Below are positions 16,056-26,283 of a stretch of DNA of 54,844 nucleotides, piece after piece. Source of the stretch: an uncultured Eubacteriales bacterium (GTDB lineage Bacteria > Bacillota > Clostridia > Oscillospirales > Acutalibacteraceae). The notes under the pieces are model-generated. The model did not search any database and was not told the DNA's origin. It saw only the letters and a program-made list of their open reading frames with translations. Position 1 is the first letter of the stretch. The number at the start of each line of letters is the position of its first letter. The stretch covers positions 1-54,844 of the forward strand of contig ONDL01000011.1 in assembly GCA_900316555.1 (NCBI GenBank), written 5' to 3'. The position numbers and the translations under genes were made by a program.

Positions 16056-19000
16056 ATGGTAAACCAACAGCATCACTTTTCCAGAAGCTTACTGAAAAAA
16101 GCCATTTCGGTAACGCTTGTATTGACTATACTCCTGAGTATGGTCATCATCGGAAACGTCTTCGGTACAGCGGCATTTGCTGCCGAAGGTGATTACACCT
16201 ACAGCGTCCTGGGCGACGGCACCGCCAAAATCACAAAGTACAGCGGCACTGAGTCGAATGTGACCGTTCCCGCAGCGCTCGGCGGTGTGAATGTTTCGGA
16301 GATCGGCGAGAAAGCCTTTCAGGATAACGACGAAATCGAGAGCGTCATTATCTCCGACGGCATCAAAACGATCGGAACCTCTGCATTCGCGGACTGCGAT
16401 ATGCTCGAAAGCATTGAGTTTTCACCGAGCGTTGAGACAATCGGCAAAGAGGCATTCAGAAACTGCCGCGGTCTTCAGGCTGTAGATATTCCGTCAACGG
16501 TCAAGACGATCGAGGAAAAAGCCTTCAGCGCCTGCCCGATCCTCGGCACGGTCACACTGCACGAGGGTCTTGAGAAAATGGGCAGCCGCTTTATCGCGGG
16601 CACAGTCGTTTCCGAGATCTACATTCCCACGACCGTTACAAATTCAAATGAGTCTTTTGCTGAGACCGAGCTGCTCGAAACCGTAATCTTCGGCGAAGGC
16701 ATCACCGAGATCCCCAGAGATATGTTTGAAGAAAACAACTCTCTCAGAACTCTGACTATCCCTGACACAGTCACTAAGATCGGAGACGACGCTTTCTGTC
16801 AGATGAAATCGCTGGAGTCGATCGAGTTCCCCGACAACGTGACGGAGCTGGGCGCGTATATCTGCTATCAGGATCCCAAGCTTACAAAGGTTACCTTCGG
16901 AAGCGGTCTGACTGCTATTCCGAGCAACGCCTTTGAACAGTGTACAGACCTGAAAGAAGTCACGATCCCGGCAAATATCACTTCTGTCGGAAACTTTGCG
17001 TTCAAGGATTGCTCAAGGCTCGGGAAGGTGACTTTCAACGAGGGACTGACTTCTCTCGGCTCCTACTCCTTTGAGAGATCAGCCGTCAATGATATCACCC
17101 TGCCCGCTTCCCTGCAGACCGGCGGCTATTCGTTCAGAAGCTGCGCGTCACTGAAAAGCATAAAATTTGCAGACGGAACAACCAAGCTTATTGAAGGTCT
17201 GCTCCAGGAATCAGCGGTTGAAAGCCTCACGATACCCGAGGGCGTTACCGAGATACCGACATCTTTTTGCAACGGCTGCAAAAAGCTGACAACGATCAGC
17301 CTGCCCTCCACACTGAGGACAATAGGAACAGAAGCCTTCAGCCACTGCACATCGCTTGATAACGTGGTAATCCCCAAAAGCGTTAAAACCATTAAAGGCC
17401 GCGCGTTCGGCAGTACGACCTCTCTGAAAAGCTTCACGCTTCAGGAGGGTATCCAAACAATGGAAAGCAGTATTTTCGAATACAGCGCCCTTACATCGAT
17501 ATATATTCCCAAAACCCTGTCGACAACCGACGGTCCCTTCATGAATTCAAACATCACCGATGTAACGTTCAACGAGAGCCTCGCGACCTTTACCGATAAG
17601 CTTTTCTATGGTGCTCATAAGCTGACCGACATCACTATTCCCGATACGATCGTAAAGCTCGGAAACAGCTGCTTAAGAGAAACTAACGTTGAAGCAGTTA
17701 TCATTCCCGACAACGTCAAAACGATCGGCAACAGCGCGTTTGAACAGTGCGACAATCTCTGCGCGGTACAATTCGGCGCGGGCGTCAGAAAGCTTCCGCA
17801 ATGGTGCTTCTACGGCTGTGATATTCTGCAGAACGTTATCATTCCCGAAACCGTAAACGAAATGGACGCCAATGTCTTTGAGGCGTCGGGCATCAGCTAC
17901 CAGAAGCTTCCCCAGTCGATCAAATCAATTCCTTATCAGAGCTTCAAGGACTGCAAAAACCTCACAGAGGTAGTTTGCTCCGACGCTCTTGAATCGATCG
18001 GCGACTACGCGTTCGAGAGATGCTCCAACCTCACCACGCTCACTACCGCCGCCGAGGACGTTTCGTTCAACAACACTACCTTCAAGGATTGCCCGAAGTT
18101 CAAAGATCCCCGTTTCTATGTATTCAACCCCGCGAACACAGGCATTGAATCAACAGGAAACATCGGCTCGGACAACACCCTCGTTCACTTCACGGTGAAG
18201 TACGATATCCGCGACGACTGGAAAAAAGATGATACTCAGATGCGCAAAATGTATCTGAATATCCCGAACGGTATCGATATCGTTACAAATTCCTTCTCCG
18301 CAGATGGTTTCAACTTTGACAACGGCTCATACACAGGCGATTACAAGAGCTTTGATATGACCGACGGAAAAACCCGCGGCGAGCTTCGCTTCTCGGCTTA
18401 TATCAAAAACTCAAGCGACGCAGTCAAGAATCTGAGCGCTGATATCGAGTTCAAGCACAACGGCACCGTCTTCTGCAAGCCGGTCGGCGACGTTCAGTTC
18501 ACCACCGCGAAGCTCTCTATCTTCGCGCCCTCAACAATTACAGACTCCAACATCATTGTATCCGGCTATACCGCAACAGCCGACAATGACGTTACCGTTA
18601 CGATCAACCGCCTGAAGAGCGACGGAACAAAGGACTGCACCGTCAGCTACAAGGTGACCCCGAACAAATACACCGGCAAATATACCTCAGACAAGCTCAA
18701 TATCGTACCCGACGGCAAGACCGCAATCAACGAAGATGAATTCGAGGTTTACGCAGAGAGCGGAAGCGCAAAGAGCGATGTAATTAAATTTACATACGTT
18801 CCCGGCGCGGTCAAGATCGTCAAGGCATACGAGACCGTTAATATCACAAAGTTCAACGCGCCCTACGAAACAAGCCAGTCGCACGGCGGTCAGGTGAACG
18901 ACTACGATATCACGGACGTATTCAACAAGGGCACCAGCCCCGTTGTCAGCATTAACCCCAAGGAAATGCTCCGCTTCAGATTCAAGCTCGAGAACGACGA

Positions 19001-20360
19001 GAATATCGGCGACATTGTTCTCATGAGCCACAAGGGCGACGAATGGAAGTTCATGCCTCTCTACTACGATGCAAAAACCGGCATGTGGATCGGCGAAGGA
19101 TATTTCGACATCGCGGACCACGAGCTTAACCCCACACAGAATTATGTACCCGGCGCTCTTAACCTGTTCTTCTTCTACGGCAAGCGTGAGGATTCCTACC
19201 GCTCACGCCTGTACGGAAGCAAAAGCGACAAGAATCCGGAGCCTGTCGGCACCAAGGCCGCTAAAGAAGAGATCTTCTATTACGACAAGGACGGCAATCC
19301 TCACGGCAACCTCGGCGACTATCACGAGACCGGACGCGAAACCCTTAAAAACGTATTCAAGGACATCGTCACCGGCAAATGGAAGAATATCCCCAAGGAC
19401 GTAACCGTAGGCGGACTCAAATCGCTGTGGCAGTGGGGCAACACCGATCACAACTTCTTCAGACTGACACACGGCGGCGCTTACATCGGCCCCGACGGTC
19501 TCCCCGTTCTTCCGGGCGACGATGCAGATATGTACAACCGCGACGCATCAAAGGACGGCAGACAGAGAAACGCTATCGACCCCTCGGGTATAGTTTATGA
19601 GGCAGTTGAAGGCAACCGCGTTGAAGGCGCGACAGCGACTATCTACAAGCTCAACGAAGAAACAAACGAGTGGGAACCCTGGAACGCCGAAGACTATGAG
19701 CAGCAGAACCCGATCCTCACAAACGACGAGGGCGCTTACGCATGGCTCACCGACGAGGGCAAATTCAAGGTAAAGATCTCGAAGGAAGGCTACGAGGAGC
19801 AGACCTCCGAGGAATTCGAGATTCCGCCCGAAAAGCTCGGTCTGAATTTCAGCCTTGTTGACAAGACCACCCACCCCGTCGCTTCTGTTTCGAAAAACGA
19901 GGAAACGAACTCCTACACCCTGAAGTTCAGCAAGTTCATGGCTCCCGATACCGTTACGGCTGATACGGTACAGATCGAAGGACTCACGGACGTCAGCATT
20001 GAACCCGTTTATCTCAGCGAGGGCGATGAATACGCCGATACCTTCACTGTCAAGGGCAAGAGAACTCAAAAGGAAATCAAGTTCAACATTACAGACTCCG
20101 CGAAGAGCTACAGCGGAGTAACTGCCGAGGTGACTACCGAGACTATTGTTGAGACCTTCATTCTCGGCGATGTAAACTGCGACGGCGAGATCGATGTTAC
20201 CGATGCAACGCTGGTTCAGCAGGCTGTAGCTGAAATCGTTGAACTTACAGACGATCAGAAAAAAGCCGCTGACACCGACGGCGACGGAGAGATCACCATT
20301 AATGACGCGACAATGATACAGAAATATGCCGCAGAATTAATTGGCCACTTCGGAGAATAA
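16056..20360 (+). CDS. Large secreted leucine-rich-repeat (BspA-type) protein with dockerin
   Basis: A 1434-residue protein. The N-terminus has a basic start, a hydrophobic segment (about 20-45) and an AFAAEG cleavage region. About 25 LRR_5/BspA-like repeats follow (residues about 65-690), with cores such as SVETIGKEAFRNC and IPDTVTKIGDDAF. The middle (about 700-1150) has beta-rich segments, including a region with WKFMPLYYDAKTGMW that resembles bacterial Ig or starch-binding modules. A carboxypeptidase-regulatory-like unit follows at about 1190-1270. The C-terminus is a type I dockerin with two calcium loops (DVNCDGEIDV and DTDGDGEITI), which would dock on a cohesin scaffold. It may act in adhesion or cellulosome-like assembly. 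It is monocistronic. Confidence 0.9.
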   Translation: MVNQQHHFSRSLLKKAISVTLVLTILLSMVIIGNVFGTAAFAAEGDYTYSVLGDGTAKITKYSGTESNVTVPAALGGVNVSEIGEKAFQDNDEIESVIISDGIKTIGTSAFADCDMLESIEFSPSVETIGKEAFRNCRGLQAVDIPSTVKTIEEKAFSACPILGTVTLHEGLEKMGSRFIAGTVVSEIYIPTTVTNSNESFAETELLETVIFGEGITEIPRDMFEENNSLRTLTIPDTVTKIGDDAFCQMKSLESIEFPDNVTELGAYICYQDPKLTKVTFGSGLTAIPSNAFEQCTDLKEVTIPANITSVGNFAFKDCSRLGKVTFNEGLTSLGSYSFERSAVNDITLPASLQTGGYSFRSCASLKSIKFADGTTKLIEGLLQESAVESLTIPEGVTEIPTSFCNGCKKLTTISLPSTLRTIGTEAFSHCTSLDNVVIPKSVKTIKGRAFGSTTSLKSFTLQEGIQTMESSIFEYSALTSIYIPKTLSTTDGPFMNSNITDVTFNESLATFTDKLFYGAHKLTDITIPDTIVKLGNSCLRETNVEAVIIPDNVKTIGNSAFEQCDNLCAVQFGAGVRKLPQWCFYGCDILQNVIIPETVNEMDANVFEASGISYQKLPQSIKSIPYQSFKDCKNLTEVVCSDALESIGDYAFERCSNLTTLTTAAEDVSFNNTTFKDCPKFKDPRFYVFNPANTGIESTGNIGSDNTLVHFTVKYDIRDDWKKDDTQMRKMYLNIPNGIDIVTNSFSADGFNFDNGSYTGDYKSFDMTDGKTRGELRFSAYIKNSSDAVKNLSADIEFKHNGTVFCKPVGDVQFTTAKLSIFAPSTITDSNIIVSGYTATADNDVTVTINRLKSDGTKDCTVSYKVTPNKYTGKYTSDKLNIVPDGKTAINEDEFEVYAESGSAKSDVIKFTYVPGAVKIVKAYETVNITKFNAPYETSQSHGGQVNDYDITDVFNKGTSPVVSINPKEMLRFRFKLENDENIGDIVLMSHKGDEWKFMPLYYDAKTGMWIGEGYFDIADHELNPTQNYVPGALNLFFFYGKREDSYRSRLYGSKSDKNPEPVGTKAAKEEIFYYDKDGNPHGNLGDYHETGRETLKNVFKDIVTGKWKNIPKDVTVGGLKSLWQWGNTDHNFFRLTHGGAYIGPDGLPVLPGDDADMYNRDASKDGRQRNAIDPSGIVYEAVEGNRVEGATATIYKLNEETNEWEPWNAEDYEQQNPILTNDEGAYAWLTDEGKFKVKISKEGYEEQTSEEFEIPPEKLGLNFSLVDKTTHPVASVSKNEETNSYTLKFSKFMAPDTVTADTVQIEGLTDVSIEPVYLSEGDEYADTFTVKGKRTQKEIKFNITDSAKSYSGVTAEVTTETIVETFILGDVNCDGEIDVTDATLVQQAVAEIVELTDDQKKAADTDGDGEITINDATMIQKYAAELIGHFGE

Positions 20361-20375
20361 ACTATAACAACCTTT

Positions 20376-20408
20376 CAGGGCTGCGCACACTGCGCAGCCC
20401 TGTTTTTT
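20376..20408 (+). terminator. Terminator of the LRR-dockerin gene
   Basis: An 11-bp perfect stem (CAGGGCTGCGC / GCGCAGCCCTG) with a 5-base loop, followed by TTTTTT. Confidence 0.95.
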
Positions 20409-20511
20409 GATTACAGCGCATAATAAATCCCCTGACGCAAATAAACGCGCTGAAACAATAGTGCTTACTTTACTGTAAAAACAAAATGCGCAAAATTCCC
20501 AGTTTTATTGA

Positions 20512-20898
20512 CATTACACGGCGGTAACGGGAATGTCGCTCGGCGGTCTGGAAACATTCTATATCAACATGGAGTATCCCGAAGTATTCGGTACAGCAGG
20601 CGCTCTCTCCCCTTCGTTCTGGACTAATGACGACGCGGCATGGAGAAGCTTCCTCGGCGAGAAGGATTTTACCGATAATACTCCGTTCATTTACCTTTAC
20701 ACAGGCCCCGCCGGCGGAGATACGGATCCGTATGTAACCGAGATGTATGAACGTCTGAAGGATATGGGTTATCCCGCAGACAAAACGGCGTTCCATTACA
20801 ACGAAAACAGCGGCCACCATGCAAACTACTGGCGGGCTTACTTTTCCGAGTTTTTGTCAGCTATGGCGTTTCAGAAGGTTGAACCTCTGCAAAAGTAA
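20512..20898 (+). pseudogene. C-terminal remnant of an esterase (Fes / EstD-like alpha/beta hydrolase)
   Basis: The frame is open from 20512, just after a TGA at 20509-20511. It begins in the middle of a hydrolase, at the nucleophile elbow TGMSLGGLETFY (GxSxGG). It continues through the acidic residue region (IYLYTGPAGGDTDPY) to the catalytic His in SGHHANYWRAYF. These are the last 125 or so residues of an esterase of about 250-300. There is no ribosome-binding site or promoter before the first ATG (20533). The N-terminal half is absent from the window, so this is a deletion remnant. Related enzymes remove acetyl or feruloyl groups from plant xylan. Confidence 0.75.
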
Positions 20899-20908
20899 AT
20901 ACAGCAAA

Positions 20909-20940
20909 AAAGGAACCGGAGCAATTATTCCGGTTCCTTT
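20909..20940. terminator. Bidirectional terminator
   Basis: A perfect 12-bp stem AAAGGAACCGGA / TCCGGTTCCTTT with an 8-base loop, A-rich on the left and T-rich on the right. It serves the remnant on plus and the YhgE-like gene (ends 20957) on minus. Confidence 0.92.
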
Positions 20941-20956
20941 GTTTTTGTGTGCCGTA

Positions 20957-23386
20957 TTAATCCTTGTTTTCAATTCCTGCGGTTTTGAAGATGAAATCAA
21001 CCTGTCCGTGTGCGCCGTCTGAGAGACCGCTGTAGGACTGATATCCCTTTGAAACCTTGGAGATCGCCTTGATTCGCTCTACGAGAGATTTGATGTCGCC
21101 GTCTGCCGCTTTTTTCAGCTTATCGACGCCTTCCTCCTTGAACTGCTTCATGCCGTCATTGAGCCGCATGGAGCCGTCCTTGAGCTGTGTGATTCCGCTG
21201 ATAAGCGAAGGAATATTGCTGTGAAGCGTATCAATTCCGCTGAAAAGCTCGCCGCTTCCGTCGCTCAGCTTAACAGCGCCCGCGTTTAGCTCTCCTGTTC
21301 CTGCCGCAAGCTTTTCGGAGCCTTGCTTCAACTGACCAGTGCCGTCTTTGAGCGCGGCTGAGCCTTCCTTGAGCTGACTTGCGCCTGAATTGAGCTGACC
21401 TGTGCCGTCCTTTAACCGTGACGAACCGTTTGCAAGCTCACCCGAGCCGTTTTTCACTGCATAAGTGCCGTTGAGGATTTGCACAGCGCCGCTGTTTGCC
21501 TGATCGACACCTGCGGTATAGCTGAGAATGCCGTTATAGAAGATGTTGTAGCTGTCGAGCTGTTGCTTGAGCGCCTTTAAGGAAGCCTTTCCGCCTGCAG
21601 CGCGCTGAACGCCCTCGCTGATCTGCGCCTGAACCTGCTCTGAGTTCACGTTCTCTTCGATAATGGACTGTATCTGCGCTTCGGTTTTTTCGTCAATCGT
21701 ACCCTGCATGGCGCTCATCTGTGTGCTCACGCCTTCGCTGACCTGTGCTTGAATATCCTCGGAAACCTGACCCGCAGCAACAGCCGAGTCGTATTCATCA
21801 GCTGTCATTGATAATCCTGCCGCTGCAAGCACCGCTTCGGTGACCTGCTTTCTGACGGCGTTTTCAACACCCTGTCGGATAAGATCGCGCTGGCTCTCCA
21901 CCGTCGCCGTTACGGTATTGCGCGCGGTTTGCTCGGCGAGAGCTTTCGCGTTTTCTTCGCTGAGGGAATCTATCAGAGAATCCAGCACTGAGCTGTAGTT
22001 ATCGATTGTCAGCTCGGGAGCGCTGAGTCCCGCCGCTGCGATCTGCTTGTTTGCCTCGGAGAGCAGAGTATTGAACACCTGACGCGCGCCGCCGTTGAGC
22101 TGAGAGCTGTTGGCTGAAATTACGCTTAGTCCGCCCGAAAGCTGCGCGATATATCCCTGAAGCTGAGCTACGCCGCTGTCGAGCTGTGCGGCGCCTGTCG
22201 CAAGAGAATCTGCGCCGCTGTCAACCTGAGCCGCGCCGCCCGAAAGGTCGCCTGCTCCTTTATCGAGCTTTTCCGCGCCTGACTTTAATTCTCCGAGTCC
22301 GCTGTCAAGCTGTAATGCACCGCTGTTGAGCACCGCTGCGCCGTCCTTCAGGCTCTCTGCACCGTCCTTGATCTGTTTTGAGCCGTCGTAAAGCTGATTT
22401 ACGCCGTCAATCAGTTCGCCTGACTTATCGAGAAGAGTGCTCAGTCCGCTGTAGAGCTGTGATGAACCGTCAAGCAGATCATCTGTCGCCGATACGAGCT
22501 TGTCGAGCTTTTCGTCTAAGTCCTTTGCCTTGCTGTCGAGCTTGTCGACGTCAAAATCGCTGAACATATCGTTCGCGGCAACGGTCAGAGTTGTGGCAAG
22601 CTCAAAATCCTTTACGTCTGCGGTAATCTCAACGGACGACGGGATTTCCAGCTCGCTGCTGTCAAGCTGCAATGTATCCTGCATTCCGGGCACAGCAAAG
22701 CCGACAACAAAGGTATGAGTGCCGTCATTGACGACCTTTCCGTTGCTGACGCTGACATTTTCAGCCTTTTCATTGTCAAGCATCATGCCCGTAAGCATGA
22801 TAAACGGAACATAGATCTTTTCTTTCTTGCCGTTGACAGTCTCCTCGCTGTATTCACGGTTGGTATAGTTGATGATCATTTTCAGTTTGCCGCTTTTGCC
22901 TGCAAGCTCGGTCGGGCTGACAGCCTTGCCGTCAAGCTCATAGGTGATACCTACGCCGACGGGAAGCTCGGTTGAACCTGTTCCCTTGTAGTAGATATCT
23001 CCGCCGTTCGCGTCCCATTCGCAGACGTTGTTTTCATCAATAGTAAAGCTGTTGTCGCCCTTCAACACCTCGATGTCCTTAAGGTTCGTTTTGTCCTTCA
23101 GCTTCTTTTCACCGCCCGTGTTCTGAATCCAGTTGCTGACGATGACCTTATCGGGCGTACCCTGTGCGTCTGCGATAACATAGACAGTTTCTTTTTTATT
23201 ATACTGCGCTTTGTTCGCGCTTGCTGTTGTACCCTCGGGTTTCTTTGTATCACTTTCCTGAGCGGCAGTACCCGTGCCTGCGCTTTCAGCTCCCGCGGTG
23301 AACGCGGCTGTGCCGACGCCTGCACAAAGGATTACAAGACTCATTGCCGCCGACAATGCCTTCGGCAGATATTTCTTAATATTCAT
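20957..23386 (-). CDS. YhgE/Pip-like exported coiled-coil protein
   Basis: About 809 residues with a signal peptide (MNIKKYLPKALSAAMS, cleavage near FTAGA). A beta-rich N-terminal region follows to about residue 300. Two long blocks then carry repeats of about seven residues (LKDGAAVLNSGALQL, QLKEGSAALKDGTGQL), the hallmark of YhgE/Pip and related X-heptad proteins that accompany MMPL exporters. Between the blocks is a charged helical stretch (about 460-600). Unlike true YhgE it shows no C-terminal membrane segments. The start is placed at ATG 23386, five bases after GGAGG. It lies 15 bases after the MMPL stop and is cotranscribed with it. It may form the extracellular conduit or chaperone for the exporter. 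Confidence 0.8.
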   Translation of the reverse strand: MNIKKYLPKALSAAMSLVILCAGVGTAAFTAGAESAGTGTAAQESDTKKPEGTTASANKAQYNKKETVYVIADAQGTPDKVIVSNWIQNTGGEKKLKDKTNLKDIEVLKGDNSFTIDENNVCEWDANGGDIYYKGTGSTELPVGVGITYELDGKAVSPTELAGKSGKLKMIINYTNREYSEETVNGKKEKIYVPFIMLTGMMLDNEKAENVSVSNGKVVNDGTHTFVVGFAVPGMQDTLQLDSSELEIPSSVEITADVKDFELATTLTVAANDMFSDFDVDKLDSKAKDLDEKLDKLVSATDDLLDGSSQLYSGLSTLLDKSGELIDGVNQLYDGSKQIKDGAESLKDGAAVLNSGALQLDSGLGELKSGAEKLDKGAGDLSGGAAQVDSGADSLATGAAQLDSGVAQLQGYIAQLSGGLSVISANSSQLNGGARQVFNTLLSEANKQIAAAGLSAPELTIDNYSSVLDSLIDSLSEENAKALAEQTARNTVTATVESQRDLIRQGVENAVRKQVTEAVLAAAGLSMTADEYDSAVAAGQVSEDIQAQVSEGVSTQMSAMQGTIDEKTEAQIQSIIEENVNSEQVQAQISEGVQRAAGGKASLKALKQQLDSYNIFYNGILSYTAGVDQANSGAVQILNGTYAVKNGSGELANGSSRLKDGTGQLNSGASQLKEGSAALKDGTGQLKQGSEKLAAGTGELNAGAVKLSDGSGELFSGIDTLHSNIPSLISGITQLKDGSMRLNDGMKQFKEEGVDKLKKAADGDIKSLVERIKAISKVSKGYQSYSGLSDGAHGQVDFIFKTAGIENKD

Positions 23387-23401
23387 CATAACCTCCACTT
23401 G

Positions 23402-25477
23402 CTATTTGCTCTTTTTTGCTCTGAATCCGATTGTCGTTACCCCGATGAGCTTATCAAACAGCATAAACATCGCGGGCAGGATAAGGATAACACAGAACAT
23501 ACTTATTATCGCGCCGCGCGCCATCAGCGCGCATAGCGAGCCGATCATATCGACATCGGAATATATTGCAACTCCGACGGTCGCCGCAAACAATCCCATT
23601 GCCGAAACGACGATTGACGGAATTGATGTTTCAAGCGCGGTTGTCACCGCAGTCCGCTTGTCATTTCCAAGCTGACGTTCGCGTTTGTAGCGCGTCGTCA
23701 TCAGAATAGCGTAGTCAACCGTCGCGCCAAGCTGAATGGTGCTGATGCAGATCGGCGCGATAAACGGCAGGGATTCACCGAAATAATGCGGCAGTCCCAG
23801 ATTGATGAAAATTGCCAGCTCGATAACGGCAACCAGAATGACCGGAAGCGAAATACTCTTTTCTACGATCATGATGATCACAAAAATCGCGATAATCGAT
23901 ATCAGGTTGACGGTCGCGAAATCAACCGACGTTATGTTGATCAGATCATTTGTGCACGCCGCCTCACCGACAAGCAGTCCGTTTTCGTCGTGCGCTTTGA
24001 TGATCTTGTTCAGCTGCTGAATCTGCGCGTTCATCTCATCGGAAGCGGTGGTGTACTCCGAGCTGAGTATCATCATCTGCCAGCGGTCGCTCTTGAAGAT
24101 GCTCTTTACGGAATCGGGAAGCATTTCTTCGGGCACCATACTGCCGACAACACTGTCAAGACCGAGCGTGAACTTTATCCCGTCCGTGTTCTTGAACTCC
24201 TCGTTCATCTCGCGGATTTCCTTCTCGTTCAAATTCGCATCAACAAGTACCATATGAGTATTGCTCATACCGAATTCGTCCTTGAGCTTTGTGTTGGCGA
24301 TGACGTTTGCCATATCCTTCGGCAGGCTCTTTGAAATATCGTAGTAAACCTCGCTGTTTGTTTTGCTGTAACCGTAATAGGCGGGAAATGCAAGCGCACC
24401 GAACAGAATCAAAAATACGGGAAAGATTTTTACAAGACCTGCTGCGAGCTTTTTGGTTTTTGGTATCAGGGATTTGTGCATTGTTTTTGACAAGGGCTTG
24501 TCGAGTACCAGAATCATGGACGGCAAAATCGTCACACAGCCCAGCACGCCTATCAGCACGCCCTTCGCCATAACGATTCCCAGATCTCTGCCAAGCGTGA
24601 AGGTCATGAAGCACAGCGCGATAAATCCCGCGACGGTCGTGATCGAGCTGCCCAAAACCGAGGTAACGGTCTCGTGGATCGCCTTTGCCATCGCCTCCCT
24701 GTTATCGGAAAACTTTGGCTTTTGCTCATTGTAGCTGCTCCACAGGAAGATCGAGTAGTCCATTGTAACCGCTAACTGCAGCACCGCCGACAGCGCCTTG
24801 GTGATGTATGAGATCTCTCCCAGAAAGTAATTCGAGCCGAGATTCATCAAAATCGCCATTCCGATGCTTGCCAGAAATACAAACGGTACGATCCAGTTGT
24901 CCATAAAGAGCATCATAGCGGCAACAGCAAGCACTACCGCGATGGCAACATAAACTGCCTCTTCCCTTTCGCACAGGTCGCGCAGATCGGTGACCATTGC
25001 CGAAATGCCCGAAACAAGACACTGTCCGTCACAGATTTTGCGTATCTCCGTAATGGCTGTAATTGTTTCGTCAGACGAGCTTGACGAGTCGAAAAACACC
25101 GCCATCAGCGAACTGTCCCCGGCGTTGACCGCGTCATAGATCTTGTCGGGAAGCAGCTCCTCGGGAATAGCGCCGTCGGCAATGTCGCTGAAATTGAGTA
25201 CTGTTGCGACGTGGTCGACTTCTTTTATCTTTTCCGACGCTTCTCTCATGGTTTTCTCGTCGGCGTTTTCAAAAATCAAAAACGAAAACGCACCCTTGTG
25301 AAAGTCCTCCAGCATGTACTTCTGACCCTTGACGGTATCAAGGTTCTCCGGAAGATAGTTCAGCATGTCGTAATTTACGCGCGTGAATATCATTCCGAGA
25401 ACCGACGGTATCAACAATACCAATGCCGCGATCAGAATGACAACGCGGGATTTTACAACCGCTTTTCCAAGCTTCAT
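23402..25477 (-). CDS. MMPL/RND-family exporter
   Basis: About 691 residues of the MMPL branch of RND transporters, which use the proton gradient to export lipids or hydrophobic compounds. It shows two repeats, each with one membrane helix, a large outside domain and five helices. The conserved charged helix segments AVTMDYSIFLWSSY and GATVDYAILMTTRY sit at equivalent places in each half. The start at 25477 has TTAGGAG upstream with a long spacing (11 bases); an in-frame ATG at 25528 is possible but lacks a good ribosome-binding site. Context with TetR and a YhgE-like gene suggests an inducible export locus. Confidence 0.88.
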   Translation of the reverse strand: MKLGKAVVKSRVVILIAALVLLIPSVLGMIFTRVNYDMLNYLPENLDTVKGQKYMLEDFHKGAFSFLIFENADEKTMREASEKIKEVDHVATVLNFSDIADGAIPEELLPDKIYDAVNAGDSSLMAVFFDSSSSSDETITAITEIRKICDGQCLVSGISAMVTDLRDLCEREEAVYVAIAVVLAVAAMMLFMDNWIVPFVFLASIGMAILMNLGSNYFLGEISYITKALSAVLQLAVTMDYSIFLWSSYNEQKPKFSDNREAMAKAIHETVTSVLGSSITTVAGFIALCFMTFTLGRDLGIVMAKGVLIGVLGCVTILPSMILVLDKPLSKTMHKSLIPKTKKLAAGLVKIFPVFLILFGALAFPAYYGYSKTNSEVYYDISKSLPKDMANVIANTKLKDEFGMSNTHMVLVDANLNEKEIREMNEEFKNTDGIKFTLGLDSVVGSMVPEEMLPDSVKSIFKSDRWQMMILSSEYTTASDEMNAQIQQLNKIIKAHDENGLLVGEAACTNDLINITSVDFATVNLISIIAIFVIIMIVEKSISLPVILVAVIELAIFINLGLPHYFGESLPFIAPICISTIQLGATVDYAILMTTRYKRERQLGNDKRTAVTTALETSIPSIVVSAMGLFAATVGVAIYSDVDMIGSLCALMARGAIISMFCVILILPAMFMLFDKLIGVTTIGFRAKKSK

Positions 25478-25594
25478 TTTCTTAATCACTCCTAATCTGT
25501 TGTCTTGATATATTTTATATTCATTCATCGCTTTGGATAAACAGACAAAGTAATCGGATTGACGGATTTTCAGACAATAGTTAAAATGTGACTA

Positions 25595-25632
25595 ACAGAA
25601 AAAGCCAAGCCGGATAACTCCGGCCTGGCTGA
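25595..25632 (-). terminator. Terminator between the tetR-like gene and the exporter genes
   Basis: AGCCAAGCCGG and CCGGCCTGGCT form an 11-bp stem with one G-U pair, followed in the minus direction by a T-rich run (CTTTTTCTG). It separates the regulator transcript from the MMPL operon. Confidence 0.85.
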
Positions 25633-25650
25633 AATACTAAACTAATTAAA

Positions 25651-26208
25651 TTATTCTGAGCACCGTTCAAGCGCAAGCTCAATGGTTCCTTCAAAAATCT
25701 CGCAGATTCGCTTGACTTTCAATGACAGGTCGTATTGAGCCCCGTCGGACACCCAGTCAAATACAAAGCCTATCAGCAGGCTTTTGTAATACATGACAAC
25801 CGCTTCGCGGTCTTCCGCGCTGATGCGCTTTGAATCCTTTGTGAAATTATCGAAAAACTCCGTTACCGTCCTGCGCGCAACACGGTTCAGATAACGGTCG
25901 TAAAACTGACGGTTCGGAGAATTGAAAACATGGAGAATGGCGGTTTTGTTTTCGAGCGAAAACGTGATCGCCTCCATGATGCTGTCGTACAGGTTATCGG
26001 GAGAAAAGGTGTGACTGACAAACTCATCAGCCTGATCGTTGAAAATCTCCTCCATAAGTGAAGGTATGTCGTCAAAATGATAATAGAAGGAATTGCGGTT
26101 TATTCCGCAGTCCTCTACGATCTCCTTAACGGTTATTTTGTCGATCGGTTTGCTGTTGAGCAGTTTTAAAAAGGATTTTTTGATTGCGTCCTTAGTCAGC
26201 GAAGTCAT
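25651..26208 (-). CDS. TetR/AcrR-family transcriptional regulator
   Basis: About 185 residues. The N-terminal helix-turn-helix spans residues 5-50, with DKITVKEIVEDCGINRNSFYYHF as its signature. The C-terminal half is helical and binds an unknown ligand. The start is at ATG 26208, five bases after AGGTG; longer in-frame starts lack a ribosome-binding site. It lies directly upstream of the MMPL and YhgE-like genes on the same strand and probably represses them. A direct repeat TTGTCTG lies in the exporter promoter region, but I could not define a palindromic operator. Confidence 0.9.
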   Translation of the reverse strand: MTSLTKDAIKKSFLKLLNSKPIDKITVKEIVEDCGINRNSFYYHFDDIPSLMEEIFNDQADEFVSHTFSPDNLYDSIMEAITFSLENKTAILHVFNSPNRQFYDRYLNRVARRTVTEFFDNFTKDSKRISAEDREAVVMYYKSLLIGFVFDWVSDGAQYDLSLKVKRICEIFEGTIELALERCSE

Positions 26209-26240
26209 GCCACACCTCATAATCATTTGGTTCTCTAAAT

Positions 26241-26268
26241 AGTATAGCACAATTACACTTTTTTTCAA
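26241..26268 (-). promoter_or_regulatory. Promoter of the tetR-like gene
   Basis: Minus strand: -35 TTGAAA, 16-base spacer, -10 TATACT preceded by TGC. Confidence 0.75.
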
Positions 26269-26283
26269 GTGCTTCTGATATCT

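Noticed and set aside
21200..22500. Regular short repeats, possible CRISPR
   Set aside because: They encode the about seven-residue repeats of the YhgE-like protein; copies differ and there are no spacers.
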